DNA of 64,000 bases, from NCBI RefSeq assembly GCF_036017065.1, contig NZ_JAYXHR010000004.1:1-64000 (forward strand), written 5' to 3'. The position numbers and the translations under genes were made by a program. This DNA comes from Uliginosibacterium sp036017065. Its GTDB lineage: Bacteria; Pseudomonadota; Gammaproteobacteria; Burkholderiales; Rhodocyclaceae. The notes under the pieces were generated by a model. It made no database searches. It saw only the letters and a list, made by a program, of their open reading frames with translations, and was not told the origin of the DNA. Shown piece after piece: positions 1 through 7,474 of this stretch (position 1 is its first letter; each line of letters opens with the position of its first letter).

Positions 1-110
1 TGCAACCGACTCGCGCGACCCTGCCAGAACTCAACCTCCTCCAGCGACACGCAGAAACCACCCCAATGATCAGGGCGCGGCGCCGCTTCAATGAATTCTG
101 CTGAGGCGAT
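1..110 (-). pseudogene. pdxH: 3' fragment of pdxH (pyridoxamine 5'-phosphate oxidase), 5'-truncated
   Basis: Read on the minus strand from 110 down, one frame gives a stretch containing PRPDHWGGF and VEFWQGR followed by RL. This is the C-terminal dimerisation/cofactor-binding signature of PNPOx (PdxH), which makes pyridoxal phosphate in the cytoplasm. The frame is closed by a TAA at 113-111 just before the homology, and only bamD and its terminator lie upstream, so the other roughly 170 residues of the enzyme are absent. The fragment runs off the left edge, so its 3' end is not visible. Identification rests on recognising the motif; whether it is a degraded gene or a recombination scar is inference. 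Confidence 0.6.
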
Positions 111-139
111 TTACTTCGGAGATTGCGGATTGGTGGCAT

Positions 140-168
140 AAAAAAGGCGCTGCAAAAATTGCAGCGCC
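140..168 (-). terminator. Rho-independent terminator of bamD
   Basis: A perfect 10-bp stem (146-155 with 159-168) and a 3-nt loop lie just past the bamD stop codon. The A-run at 140-145 gives six U residues in the minus-strand transcript. The plus strand also has a short GTTTT after the stem. Confidence 0.9.
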
Positions 169-189
169 GTTTTCTCATCCACCCGGGTT

Positions 190-954
190 TCAGCTTTTCG
201 AAACGCCATTCATGAATCGGCTGTTGGGATAGTTCAGCTTCAGCACACGACGCGCATCATCCTGGAGTGACTGCAGGCCCAGTTCACCGTAAGCGGTGAT
301 CATGATGCCCAGAGCTTCTTCGGTTGAGGCTGAGCCGGGGTAGGTCTTGATGAGCGCTTGGGCCCTGTTCGCGGCGGCTAGCGGCGCGCGGCGGTTGAGG
401 TAGTACCGCGCCACGACGAGGCCGTGATTGGCAAGGCCGGCGACCGCTGTTTCCATGCGCTTGCGCGCATCGGGCGCGTAACGGCTGCTGGGATAGCGTG
501 TGACGACTTCGCGGAAGGACTCGAAGGCTTCCTGCGTGGCCTTGGGGTCGCGTTCCGACATGTCTTCACGGGACAGCCAGCTCATCCAGCCACGATCCGC
601 GTTCTCCAGAGACAGGCCCTTGAGGTAGTAGGCGTAGTCGACGCTCGGGTGGTTGGGGTTGAGCTTGATGAAGCGGTCGCAGGCGGCAATCGCGGAGCCC
701 AGCTCGCGCTGCTGGTAATACGCGTAGGCAACCTCGAGCTGGGCTTGCTGCGCGTAACGCCCGTACGGAAAGCGCGCCTCCAGGCGCTCGTAGGCTTCGA
801 CAGCCCCCGAGTAGTTGCCGCTGACCAGTTCTTCCTTGGCCGCGGTATAGAGCTCTGCGGGGTTGCTGGATTCGTTAACCTTGGGCGTACTGCTGCAAGC
901 CGAGATACAGGCTGCAATGACTACCGGTAAACTGGCGCGGGTGAGCTTGTTCAT
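190..954 (-). CDS. bamD: Outer membrane protein assembly factor BamD
   Basis: 254-residue lipoprotein of the BAM complex, which folds and inserts beta-barrel proteins into the outer membrane from the periplasmic side. The N-terminus has a short hydrophobic signal ending in the lipobox ISAC (Cys about residue 20). The rest is a chain of TPR-like helices with the BamD/YfiO signatures FPYGRYAQQAQLEVAYAYY and RYPSSRYAPDARKRM. Length is close to the usual 245-260 residues. It is divergent from rluD, a common betaproteobacterial arrangement, and is closed by the terminator at 140-168. Confidence 0.95.
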   Translation of the reverse strand: MNKLTRASLPVVIAACISACSSTPKVNESSNPAELYTAAKEELVSGNYSGAVEAYERLEARFPYGRYAQQAQLEVAYAYYQQRELGSAIAACDRFIKLNPNHPSVDYAYYLKGLSLENADRGWMSWLSREDMSERDPKATQEAFESFREVVTRYPSSRYAPDARKRMETAVAGLANHGLVVARYYLNRRAPLAAANRAQALIKTYPGSASTEEALGIMITAYGELGLQSLQDDARRVLKLNYPNSRFMNGVSKS

Positions 955-1921
955 TCCGACACTACCTGAAGATTCCGACGAGGATTATAGCGGAAGCCCT
1001 TCAACCCCCCCTCGTAGCTTGCAGGTCAGCGAAGTGCTGGCCGGCAAGCGGCTTGACGTGGGCCTGGCTGAAATGCTGTCCGAGCATTCGCGCAGCCGCC
1101 TGCAGGGCTGGATCCGTGAGGGCCGTGTCAGCTGCAGAGGCGTCGTGCTGACCGACGTGAAGCAGCGCCTGCATGGCAATGAGCTGCTGGCGATCGCCGA
1201 GGATATGCCCGAGGCCGAGCAATCGCACGCGCCGGAGGCGATTCCGCTCGACGTGGTGTTCGAGGATGCGCACATCATCGTCCTGAACAAGCCCGCCGGC
1301 CTGGTGGTGCACCCTGGGAGTGGAAACTGGAGCGGAACCTTGTTGAACGGTTTGCTCGCACACTCTGCAGCCGCAGCGGAGATCCCGCGGGCGGGCATCG
1401 TGCATCGGCTGGACAAGGAGACGTCCGGCTTGATGGTGGTTGCGAAGACGCTGCCGGCGCAGACGCAACTGGTGCGGCAGCTGCAGGCGCGCAGTGTCAG
1501 ACGCGACTATGCCGCTATCGTATTAGGCACACCCCAGGCGCGCGGCACGGTGGATGCCCCTATCGGTCGCCATCCGACGCATCGCACGAAGATGGCGGTC
1601 GTGAGCAATGGCCGCGACGCGCGCACGCGCTACGAGGTGGTCGAGCAGTTTGCGGGTGCGGCGCGGGTGACGTGTTCGCTCGAGACGGGGCGCACGCACC
1701 AGATCCGCGTTCACATGGCGCATGTCGATCATCCGCTACTGGGTGATCCTGTCTATGGCAACCGACGCAGCACGGCGTTGGCACATGGCCTTGCGCGTCA
1801 GGCCCTGCATGCGTTCCGGCTGGGGCTGGAGCATCCGGACACCGGGCAGCGCATGCAATGGGAAGTGCCACTGGCTGCCGACATCGAGGAACTCATGGCG
1901 CAGTTGAGGAGGGGTGGATGA
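917..1921 (+). CDS. rluD: Ribosomal large subunit pseudouridine synthase D
   Basis: Makes pseudouridines in helix 69 of 23S rRNA (positions 1911, 1915 and 1917 in E. coli numbering). An N-terminal S4 RNA-binding domain (KRLDVGLAEML...SRSRLQGWIREGRV) precedes the RluA-type catalytic domain with the motif HRLDKETSG; the catalytic Asp is about residue 166 from this start. The start is uncertain: ATG 863 would run far antisense into the bamD signal peptide, ATG 917 overlaps bamD by 38 nt, and GTG 941 is also possible. The stop overlaps the start of pgeF (ATGA), so the two are translationally coupled. Confidence 0.93.
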   Translation: MTTGKLARVSLFIPTLPEDSDEDYSGSPSTPPRSLQVSEVLAGKRLDVGLAEMLSEHSRSRLQGWIREGRVSCRGVVLTDVKQRLHGNELLAIAEDMPEAEQSHAPEAIPLDVVFEDAHIIVLNKPAGLVVHPGSGNWSGTLLNGLLAHSAAAAEIPRAGIVHRLDKETSGLMVVAKTLPAQTQLVRQLQARSVRRDYAAIVLGTPQARGTVDAPIGRHPTHRTKMAVVSNGRDARTRYEVVEQFAGAARVTCSLETGRTHQIRVHMAHVDHPLLGDPVYGNRRSTALAHGLARQALHAFRLGLEHPDTGQRMQWEVPLAADIEELMAQLRRGG

Positions 1922-2706
1922 GCATGCTGCCCAGCGGGTTCGCACCAGCCTGGCCCTGTCCTCCGAATGTCGGAGCCTGGGTGACGACGCGCGCAGGAGG
2001 TGTGAGCCAGCCACCCTTTGCCTCCCTGAATCTGGGGGATCACGTTGGTGACAATCCCGGCGACGTCGCCGAGAACCGCAAGCGCGTCACGGCCCTGCTG
2101 CCAGGCACGCCACGCTGGCTGCAACAGGTGCATGGCATCGAGATCTGCCGCGTCGATTCGACTACGCAAGCGTCCTCCGTGCCAGTGGCGGATGCCGCGG
2201 TCAGCCACCGGCCCGGACAGGTGTGTGCGGTCATGACAGCCGACTGCCTGCCGGTGCTGCTCTGTGATCGCCAGGGCAGCGTGGTGGCTGCTGCACACGC
2301 CGGATGGCGCGGGCTTTGCGCGGGCGTCATAGAGCGCTGTGTCGCAGAGATGGGTGTGCCACCCCAGACGTTGATGGCCTTTCTCGGGCCTGCCATCGGG
2401 CCGACGGCATTCGAGGTAGGTGGCGAGGTGCGTTCAGCCTTCATGGCGCATAACGAGCGCGCCGAAGCTGCGTTCCGTTCTGGCCTGGAAGACAAGTGGT
2501 TCGCTGACATCTATCTGCTGGCTCGCCAGCGGCTGCATGACATCGGCGTGCCGGCGGATGCGGTGTATGGCGGCGACCGGTGTACGGTCAGCGAGCCCGA
2601 CGCATTCTTTTCCTATCGCCGCGATGGCGCGACCGGCCGCATGGCTGCACTGATCTGGCTCACGCCAGCGTCTGCGATTCCCGACACGGCGATGGCAAGT
2701 CCTTGA
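1918..2706 (+). CDS. pgeF: Peptidoglycan editing factor PgeF (multicopper polyphenol oxidase/laccase-domain family)
   Basis: 262-residue YfiH/DUF152 protein. Family members act on purine nucleosides in vitro, and E. coli PgeF removes wrongly incorporated amino acids from peptidoglycan precursors. Family signatures are in order: NLGDHVGDNPGDVAENR, QQVHG, MTADCLPVLL (metal-binding Cys), AAHAGWRGL (His) and the C-terminal FFSYRRDG...GRMAALIW. ATG 1918 shares bases with the rluD stop; a second ATG at 1924 is an alternative. rluD-yfiH order is conserved widely in proteobacteria, which supports both calls. Confidence 0.9.
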   Translation: MSMLPSGFAPAWPCPPNVGAWVTTRAGGVSQPPFASLNLGDHVGDNPGDVAENRKRVTALLPGTPRWLQQVHGIEICRVDSTTQASSVPVADAAVSHRPGQVCAVMTADCLPVLLCDRQGSVVAAAHAGWRGLCAGVIERCVAEMGVPPQTLMAFLGPAIGPTAFEVGGEVRSAFMAHNERAEAAFRSGLEDKWFADIYLLARQRLHDIGVPADAVYGGDRCTVSEPDAFFSYRRDGATGRMAALIWLTPASAIPDTAMASP

Positions 2707-2734
2707 CGCAAACGATGTCCGGCCAGTCTGGCAT

Positions 2735-2938
2735 TCAACCTGCTTTGTGGTCCTCGTCCTCCTCGCGCTCCCGTGCAGCGGCGCGCTCGCGCCGGACGCG
2801 ACCGCTGAAGAGATAGATGAACAGGGCCAGCGGCAGCGGCCCCCAGAAAAGGAAAGTGAATACGGCGGCAACGATGGAATCCGAGCCGACGGCAAACATC
2901 AGGGCGCAGAACAGCCAGCCGATTGCAATGATGTACAT
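2735..2938 (-). CDS. Small two-helix membrane protein, function unknown
   Basis: 67 residues from ATG 2938: a hydrophobic segment (IIAIGWLFCALMFAVG), a second (AAVFTFLFWGPLPLALFIYLF), then a strongly charged Arg/Glu-rich cytoplasmic tail. An upstream ATG at 3034 would add 32 residues with no membrane-protein character and would run into the phaC promoter region, so I prefer the shorter form. It is convergent with pgeF and divergent from phaC. No function can be assigned. Confidence 0.7.
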   Translation of the reverse strand: MYIIAIGWLFCALMFAVGSDSIVAAVFTFLFWGPLPLALFIYLFSGRVRRERAAAREREEDEDHKAG

Positions 2939-2996
2939 GATGACCAGGGCGTTACAGCAGCCTGAACGCAGTGCGCGTAAAGCCGAAGCTGCTTTC

Positions 2997-3025
2997 TTGA
3001 CGCTGAAATTGTGCGATGCAAAAAT
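2997..3025 (+). promoter_or_regulatory. Candidate sigma-70 promoter for phaC with PhaR-like half-sites
   Basis: TTGACG at 2997-3002, a 17-bp spacer and AAAAAT at 3020-3025 about 80 bp before phaC. The -10 is weak (4 of 6). The -10 overlaps GCAAAAAT (3018-3025), an octamer also found before phaR at 6630-6637; just upstream, AAATTGTGC reads as a divergent partner half-site. Confidence 0.35.
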
Positions 3026-3102
3026 CGACCGCAAGGTCGCTCTATGATACGAGGGCGGGCCAACGCCGCCGCAGAAACGATTCCCGACGGACTGAGATCA
3101 CG

Positions 3103-4821
3103 ATGAACCAGACTTACTCGAATCCCGCACTCGAAGGCATGCTGAAAGCGGGACAGGCAATGATGCAGGGCTTTCTGGAGCAGTGGTCGCAGGCTGGAGC
3201 CGCTCCTTCCGGCAGCGCGTTGCCGCTGCCCGTCGACGCCGAGAAGCTGGCCGCGCTCCAGCGTGAACACATGAACCGCCATGCGCAGTTGTGGGCAAGC
3301 ATGACGCAGTCGAGGCCCGGTGAGCCGGCCGAGCCGATCGTCAAACCGGCCGCGGGAGACCGCCGCTTCGTGTCCGAGCACTGGGGTGCCAGTCCCGTCT
3401 TCGACTACATCCGCCAGTCGTATCTCCTGAACGCGCAGTTCCTCAGTGCGGTTGCCGATTCACTGCCGGTGGCGGACCGCCAGGCCAAGAACCGCATCCA
3501 GTTCCTGACGCGGCAATACATCGACGCCATGAGCCCGGCCAACTTCGCGGCGACCAATCCCGAATTCATCCAGCGTGCGCTGGAGACCAAGGGGGAGAGC
3601 ATCACGCAGGGCCTGATGAACCTCATCGGCGACATGGAGAAGGGGCGCATCTCCATGACCGACGACACCGCTTTCGAAGTGGGTCGCAACCTCGCCACGA
3701 CGCCGGGTGCGGTCGTCTACGAAAACGACGTCATGCAGCTCATCCAGTACACGCCGACCACCGACAAGGTGACGGAGCGTCCGCTGCTGATCGTCCCGCC
3801 GTGCATCAACAAGTACTACATCCTCGACCTGCAACCCGAGAATTCCTACGTCCGCTACATCGTGGAGCAGGGCGTCCCGGCCTTCCTCGTCAGCTGGCGC
3901 AACCCGCAGGCCGAACACGCGCACCTGACCTGGGACGACTACGTGGAGCACGGCGTGTTGCAAGGCCTGCAGGTCGTGCGCGAAATCACCCGCGTCGACA
4001 AGCCCAACGTCCTGGGCTTCTGCATCGGCGGCACGCTGACGGCCAGCGCGATCGCGGTGGCACGTGCGCGTGGTGAGGATCCGGTGGAAAGCATGACGCT
4101 GCTGACCGCGCTGCTCGATTTCACGGAAACCGGGGACATCGCGTGCTTCGTGGATGAGCATTCGGTGGCGTCGAAGGAGGCCACGATCGGCCGTCGCGGC
4201 CTGATGGCGGGGCGCGAGTTGTCCAACGTGTTTTCCAGCCTGCGTCCCAACGACCTGGTGTGGAACTACGTGGTCGACAACTACCTCAAGGGCAACAAGC
4301 CGACCGCCTTCGACCTGCTGTACTGGAACTCCGACTCCACCAACCTGCCGGGTCCGTTCGCCGCCTGGTACCTGCGCAATACCTACCTGGAAAACAACCT
4401 GCGCGTGCCGGGCAAGCTGAGCATGCTGGGCCAGCCGGTGGACCTGGGACGCATCGACTGCCCGACGTATTTCCTGTCCTGCCGCGAAGACCACATCGTG
4501 CCGTGGAAGACCTCCTACCTCGGCCGCCGCCTGCTGGGCGGCGACACCACCTTCGTGCTGGGGGCCAGCGGCCACATCGCAGGCGTGGTGAACCCGGCCT
4601 CCAAGAACAAGCGCAGCCACTGGGTGGGCGATGGCGCCTCGATGACAGCGGACGAATGGTTCGGCAGCGCGACGGAAAAGCCGGGCAGCTGGTGGCCGCA
4701 CTGGATGGAGTGGCTGAAGGCGCGCAGTGGCAAGAGCGTGGAGCCGCGCGCGCGCCTGGGCAGCCGTGAGCACAAGATGATCGAACGGGCGCCAGGCCGC
4801 TACGTCAAGGAACGCATCTGA
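3103..4821 (+). CDS. phaC: Class I poly(3-hydroxyalkanoate) synthase PhaC
   Basis: 572 residues. Polymerises 3-hydroxybutyryl-CoA to PHB on the granule surface. The N-terminal PhaC domain is followed by an alpha/beta-hydrolase core with the synthase lipase-like box GFCIGG (catalytic Cys about 307), Asp about 463 in REDHIVPW, and His about 491 in GHIAGVVNP. The triad is complete, and length matches class I synthases (about 560-600), so no PhaE/PhaR subunit is needed. ATG 3103 was chosen over ATG 3016 because PhaC homologs begin near the NPALEGML helix. The promoter candidate is at 2997; a strong hairpin follows at 4827. Confidence 0.96.
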   Translation: MNQTYSNPALEGMLKAGQAMMQGFLEQWSQAGAAPSGSALPLPVDAEKLAALQREHMNRHAQLWASMTQSRPGEPAEPIVKPAAGDRRFVSEHWGASPVFDYIRQSYLLNAQFLSAVADSLPVADRQAKNRIQFLTRQYIDAMSPANFAATNPEFIQRALETKGESITQGLMNLIGDMEKGRISMTDDTAFEVGRNLATTPGAVVYENDVMQLIQYTPTTDKVTERPLLIVPPCINKYYILDLQPENSYVRYIVEQGVPAFLVSWRNPQAEHAHLTWDDYVEHGVLQGLQVVREITRVDKPNVLGFCIGGTLTASAIAVARARGEDPVESMTLLTALLDFTETGDIACFVDEHSVASKEATIGRRGLMAGRELSNVFSSLRPNDLVWNYVVDNYLKGNKPTAFDLLYWNSDSTNLPGPFAAWYLRNTYLENNLRVPGKLSMLGQPVDLGRIDCPTYFLSCREDHIVPWKTSYLGRRLLGGDTTFVLGASGHIAGVVNPASKNKRSHWVGDGASMTADEWFGSATEKPGSWWPHWMEWLKARSGKSVEPRARLGSREHKMIERAPGRYVKERI

Positions 4822-4826
4822 ACGGC

Positions 4827-4870
4827 TGCCTGCAGGCCCTCGCACAGCGTCGTGCGAGGGCCTGCAGGCA
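4827..4870 (+). terminator. Perfect 19-bp hairpin after phaC (partial terminator or mRNA-stability element)
   Basis: Arms 4827-4845 and 4852-4870 are perfectly complementary around a 6-nt loop, beginning 5 nt past the phaC stop. There is no U-tract, only GAAAAA further on. It is therefore more likely a 3'-end stabiliser or attenuator between phaC and phaB than a classical terminator. Confidence 0.6.
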
Positions 4871-4960
4871 GGTGTCGAAAAATGCGGGAACGAGCCGGGG
4901 CCCGCGCAGACAACCCACCGGCATACAACAACCGCAACACACCAATCAAAGGGGATCTGG

Positions 4961-5701
4961 ATGGTTCGCATTGCACTGGTAACCGGGGGCATGGGCGGCC
5001 TCGGTGAGGCAATCTGTATCAAGCTGTCGGCGCTGGGCTACAAGGTGGTCACCACGCATTCGCCCAACAACACGAGCCATCAGCAGTGGCTGACGGACAT
5101 GCACAACCTGGGTTACGGCTTCAGGGCCTACGCCTGCGACGTGACGGACTTCGACTCCTGCCACGCCTGCGTGGAAAAGGTGCAGAAGGAGGTCGGCCCC
5201 ATCGATGTGCTGGTCAACAACGCGGGCATCACGCGCGACATGACCTTCAAGAAGATGACCAAGGCCGACTGGGATTCGGTGATCCACACCAACCTGGACT
5301 CGGTGTTCAACATGACCAAGCAGGTCATGGACGGCATGGTGGAACGCAAGTGGGGACGCGTCATCAACGTGTCCTCGGTGAACGGCCAGAAGGGCGCGTT
5401 CGGTCAGACGAACTATTCGGCAGCCAAGGCAGGCATGCACGGCTTCACCAAGGCGCTGGCGCTGGAAGTGGCCAAGCACGGTGTGACGGTCAACACCATC
5501 TCGCCCGGCTACATCGGCACGAAGATGGTGAAGGCGATCCCGCAGGAGATCCTCGAATCGAAGATCCTGCCGCAGATCCCCATCACCCGCCTGGGCAAGC
5601 CGGAAGAGATTGCCGGCCTGGTGGCGTATCTCGCCTCCGACGAAGCGGCCTTCGTCACCGGCGGCAACATTTCGATCAACGGGGGGCAGCACATGTATTG
5701 A
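4961..5701 (+). CDS. phaB: Acetoacetyl-CoA reductase (first PhaB paralog)
   Basis: 246-residue SDR enzyme reducing acetoacetyl-CoA to (R)-3-hydroxybutyryl-CoA with NADPH, the supply step for PhaC. It has the cofactor-binding loop TGGMGGLG, the structural motif NNAGITRD, and the active-site YSAAK (Tyr about 152, Lys about 156). Length and the C-terminal INGGQHMY are typical of PhaB. An AAGGGG ribosome-binding site precedes the ATG. It is closely similar to the next gene; no beta-ketothiolase (phaA) is present in the window. Confidence 0.95.
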   Translation: MVRIALVTGGMGGLGEAICIKLSALGYKVVTTHSPNNTSHQQWLTDMHNLGYGFRAYACDVTDFDSCHACVEKVQKEVGPIDVLVNNAGITRDMTFKKMTKADWDSVIHTNLDSVFNMTKQVMDGMVERKWGRVINVSSVNGQKGAFGQTNYSAAKAGMHGFTKALALEVAKHGVTVNTISPGYIGTKMVKAIPQEILESKILPQIPITRLGKPEEIAGLVAYLASDEAAFVTGGNISINGGQHMY

Positions 5702-5784
5702 GCATCGCGGCATGTGCCGCGATGCACGGTCGGGCACCCGTTCCCCCACGTGGTGTCCGTTATCAATCGAGCGAGGTGATCAAA

Positions 5785-6525
5785 ATGGCGAAGAACGTAG
5801 CGCTTGTGACCGGCGGCATGGGCGGTCTGGGTACGGCAATCTGCAAGGCGCTGGCAAACGACGGCTGGAAGGTCGTGGCCAACTGCCTGCCGGACTTCCC
5901 CCCCAAGGACGAATGGCTGGCCAAGATGAAGGCCGAGGGCTTCGACGTCTACGCCGGTGAGGCCGATGTCACCGACTACGACCAGTGCGCCGCGATGATC
6001 AAGAAGATCGAAGCCGAGATCGGCCAGATCGACTGCATCGTGAACAACGCCGGCATTACCCGCGACTCCATGTTCCGCAAGATGGAGAAGAGCGCCTGGG
6101 ATGCGGTGCTGTCCACCAACCTCGATTCCGTTTTCAACATTACCCATCCCGTGCTGCCGGCGATGGCCGAGCGCGGCTTCGGTCGCATCATCAACATCTC
6201 CTCGGTCAACGGCGTGAAGGGTCAGTTCGGCCAGGCCAACTACTCGGCTGCCAAGGCCGGCATCCTGGGCCTCACCAAGGCGCTGGCACAGGAAGTCGCC
6301 AAGAAGGGCGTGACGGTCAACGCCATTGCGCCGGGCTATATCGGCACCGACATGGTCATGGCGATCAAGGAAGAAGTACGTGCCCAGATCGTCGCGCAGG
6401 TGCCGGCCGGACGCCTGGGCAAGCCGGAAGAAATCGGCGACCTGTGCGCCTTCCTGGCCTCCGACAAGACGGGTTACATCACCGGTGCAACCATCAACAT
6501 CAACGGTGGTCTGCACATGTGCTGA
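5785..6525 (+). CDS. phaB: Acetoacetyl-CoA reductase (second PhaB paralog)
   Basis: 246 residues, same SDR family and reaction as its upstream neighbour: TGGMGGLG cofactor loop, NNAGITRDSMF, YSAAK (Tyr about 153) and the C-terminal ININGGLHMC. GAGGTGAT is the ribosome-binding site before ATG 5785. An open frame extends further 5', but the upstream part is a shadow of the first phaB. The copies share motifs throughout but differ clearly in the substrate-side segments around residues 35-60, so they are old paralogs rather than a fresh duplication. Confidence 0.95.
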   Translation: MAKNVALVTGGMGGLGTAICKALANDGWKVVANCLPDFPPKDEWLAKMKAEGFDVYAGEADVTDYDQCAAMIKKIEAEIGQIDCIVNNAGITRDSMFRKMEKSAWDAVLSTNLDSVFNITHPVLPAMAERGFGRIINISSVNGVKGQFGQANYSAAKAGILGLTKALAQEVAKKGVTVNAIAPGYIGTDMVMAIKEEVRAQIVAQVPAGRLGKPEEIGDLCAFLASDKTGYITGATININGGLHMC

Positions 6526-6558
6526 TGCGCAGATGTGTTAACCCGTAGGCATTGCCAA

Positions 6559-6598
6559 AAAAGTCTCGGCCCCGCCAATGCTGCGGGGCCGACTTTTG
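6559..6598 (+). terminator. Rho-independent terminator of the phaB pair
   Basis: GGCCCCGC pairs with GCGGGGCC and the stem is extended by AAAGTC/GACTTT with a 2-nt bulge, ending in CTTTTG. It separates the phaB genes from the phaR promoter. Confidence 0.8.
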
Positions 6599-6603
6599 TG
6601 CGC

Positions 6604-6612
6604 TGCTATAAT
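6604..6612 (+). promoter_or_regulatory. Extended -10 promoter of phaR
   Basis: TG at 6604-6605, one base, then a consensus TATAAT at 6607-6612: an extended -10 element with no good -35. GCAAAAAT at 6630-6637, just past the expected start site, could be the PhaR autorepression site (see finding). Confidence 0.55.
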
Positions 6613-6767
6613 CTGCAGCATGAGCCGCAGCAAAAATGGCTCGCCGGACGCGATGCCGCTGGCAAAACGGCTAATACGAAAGTAGTATCGCGCCGACTGT
6701 TGCAATGCCGCGCAGCGAAGTGCGGCAGGCATGGAGTGCCCCCAAACCACTCTGGAGGAACCAGGAC

Positions 6768-7313
6768 ATGGCGGAGCAGCATCCTCGACTCATCAAGAAA
6801 TACCCGAACCGTCGTCTCTACGACACGGCTTCCAGCTGCTACATCACCCTGGCTGACGTCCGTGACCTGGTGCTGGGGCAGGAGGAGTTCCAGGTCATCG
6901 ACGCCAAGAGTGGCGACGACCTGACGCGCAGCATCCTGCTGCAGATCATCCTGGAGGAAGAGTCGGGCGGCACGCCGATGTTCACCAGCGATCTGCTGTC
7001 CCACATGATCCGCTTCTACGGCAACGCGATGCAGGGTTTCATGGGGCGCTACCTGGAGAACAACATCCACGCCTTCACGGAAATGCAGGCGAAGCTGCAG
7101 GAGCAGACCAAGTCCATGTACGGCGAGAACAGCCCGCTCGGCAAGGACCTGTGGATGCAGTTCCTCAACTTCCAGGGGCCGGCGCTCAACAGCATGATGA
7201 CGGCCTACATGGAACAGAGCAAACGCATGTTCACGCAGATGCAGGACCAGATCGAGAGCCAGACGCGCAACATGTTCACGGGCTTCCAGTTCCCGCCCAA
7301 GGACAAGAAATAA
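6768..7313 (+). CDS. phaR: PHB synthesis repressor PhaR
   Basis: 181-residue regulator that binds both DNA and PHB and, in other bacteria, represses phasin genes and itself until granules titrate it away. The N-terminal PHB/PHA accumulation regulator DNA-binding domain is recognisable from IKKYPNRRLYDT and the following YITLADVRDLV. The middle (residues about 70-150) is a Met/Gln-rich amphipathic helical region expected to bind granules, and the C-terminus ends in a basic FPPKDKK. ATG 6768 has a GGAGG site 11 nt upstream. It has its own extended -10 promoter and terminator. Confidence 0.95.
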   Translation: MAEQHPRLIKKYPNRRLYDTASSCYITLADVRDLVLGQEEFQVIDAKSGDDLTRSILLQIILEEESGGTPMFTSDLLSHMIRFYGNAMQGFMGRYLENNIHAFTEMQAKLQEQTKSMYGENSPLGKDLWMQFLNFQGPALNSMMTAYMEQSKRMFTQMQDQIESQTRNMFTGFQFPPKDKK

Positions 7314-7335
7314 ACGTCTGTCGCGGCAGATCAGG

Positions 7336-7366
7336 AGACGGCGCCCGGTGCGCCGTCTTCGTTTTT
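7336..7366 (+). terminator. Rho-independent terminator of phaR
   Basis: Perfect 9-bp stem (7336-7344 with 7350-7358) followed by TTTTT at 7362-7366. Confidence 0.9.
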
Positions 7367-7397
7367 GGACGACCGGTTTTTTGATCTCCAATTAGCC

Positions 7398-7406
7398 TGC
7401 TAAAAT
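7398..7406 (+). promoter_or_regulatory. Extended -10 promoter of rimO
   Basis: TG-C-TAAAAT: TG at 7398-7399 and TAAAAT at 7401-7406, directly after the phaR terminator and in an AT-rich pocket. No good -35 at the usual spacing. Confidence 0.5.
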
Positions 7407-7423
7407 AAGCACTTATCTGCAAG

Positions 7424-7457
7424 GGGCGTGGCCATCCGGCGACGCCCGTTTTGTTTT
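7424..7457 (+). promoter_or_regulatory. Terminator-like hairpin in the rimO leader
   Basis: GGGCGT (7424-7429) pairs with ACGCCC (7442-7447) and is followed by GTTTTGTTTT, 18 nt before the rimO start and downstream of the candidate promoter. It could attenuate rimO; the loop is GC-rich and long, so support is moderate. Confidence 0.35.
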
Positions 7458-7474
7458 CCGGAAGGTAGTTCGTC

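Noticed and set aside
3460..5022. 520-residue minus-strand frame opposite phaC and phaB
   Set aside because: Same effect; phaC and phaB motifs on the plus strand account for the sequence.
5086..6525. Apparent 479-residue PhaB fusion
   Set aside because: The 5' part is the out-of-frame shadow of the first phaB; the real second gene starts at 5785.
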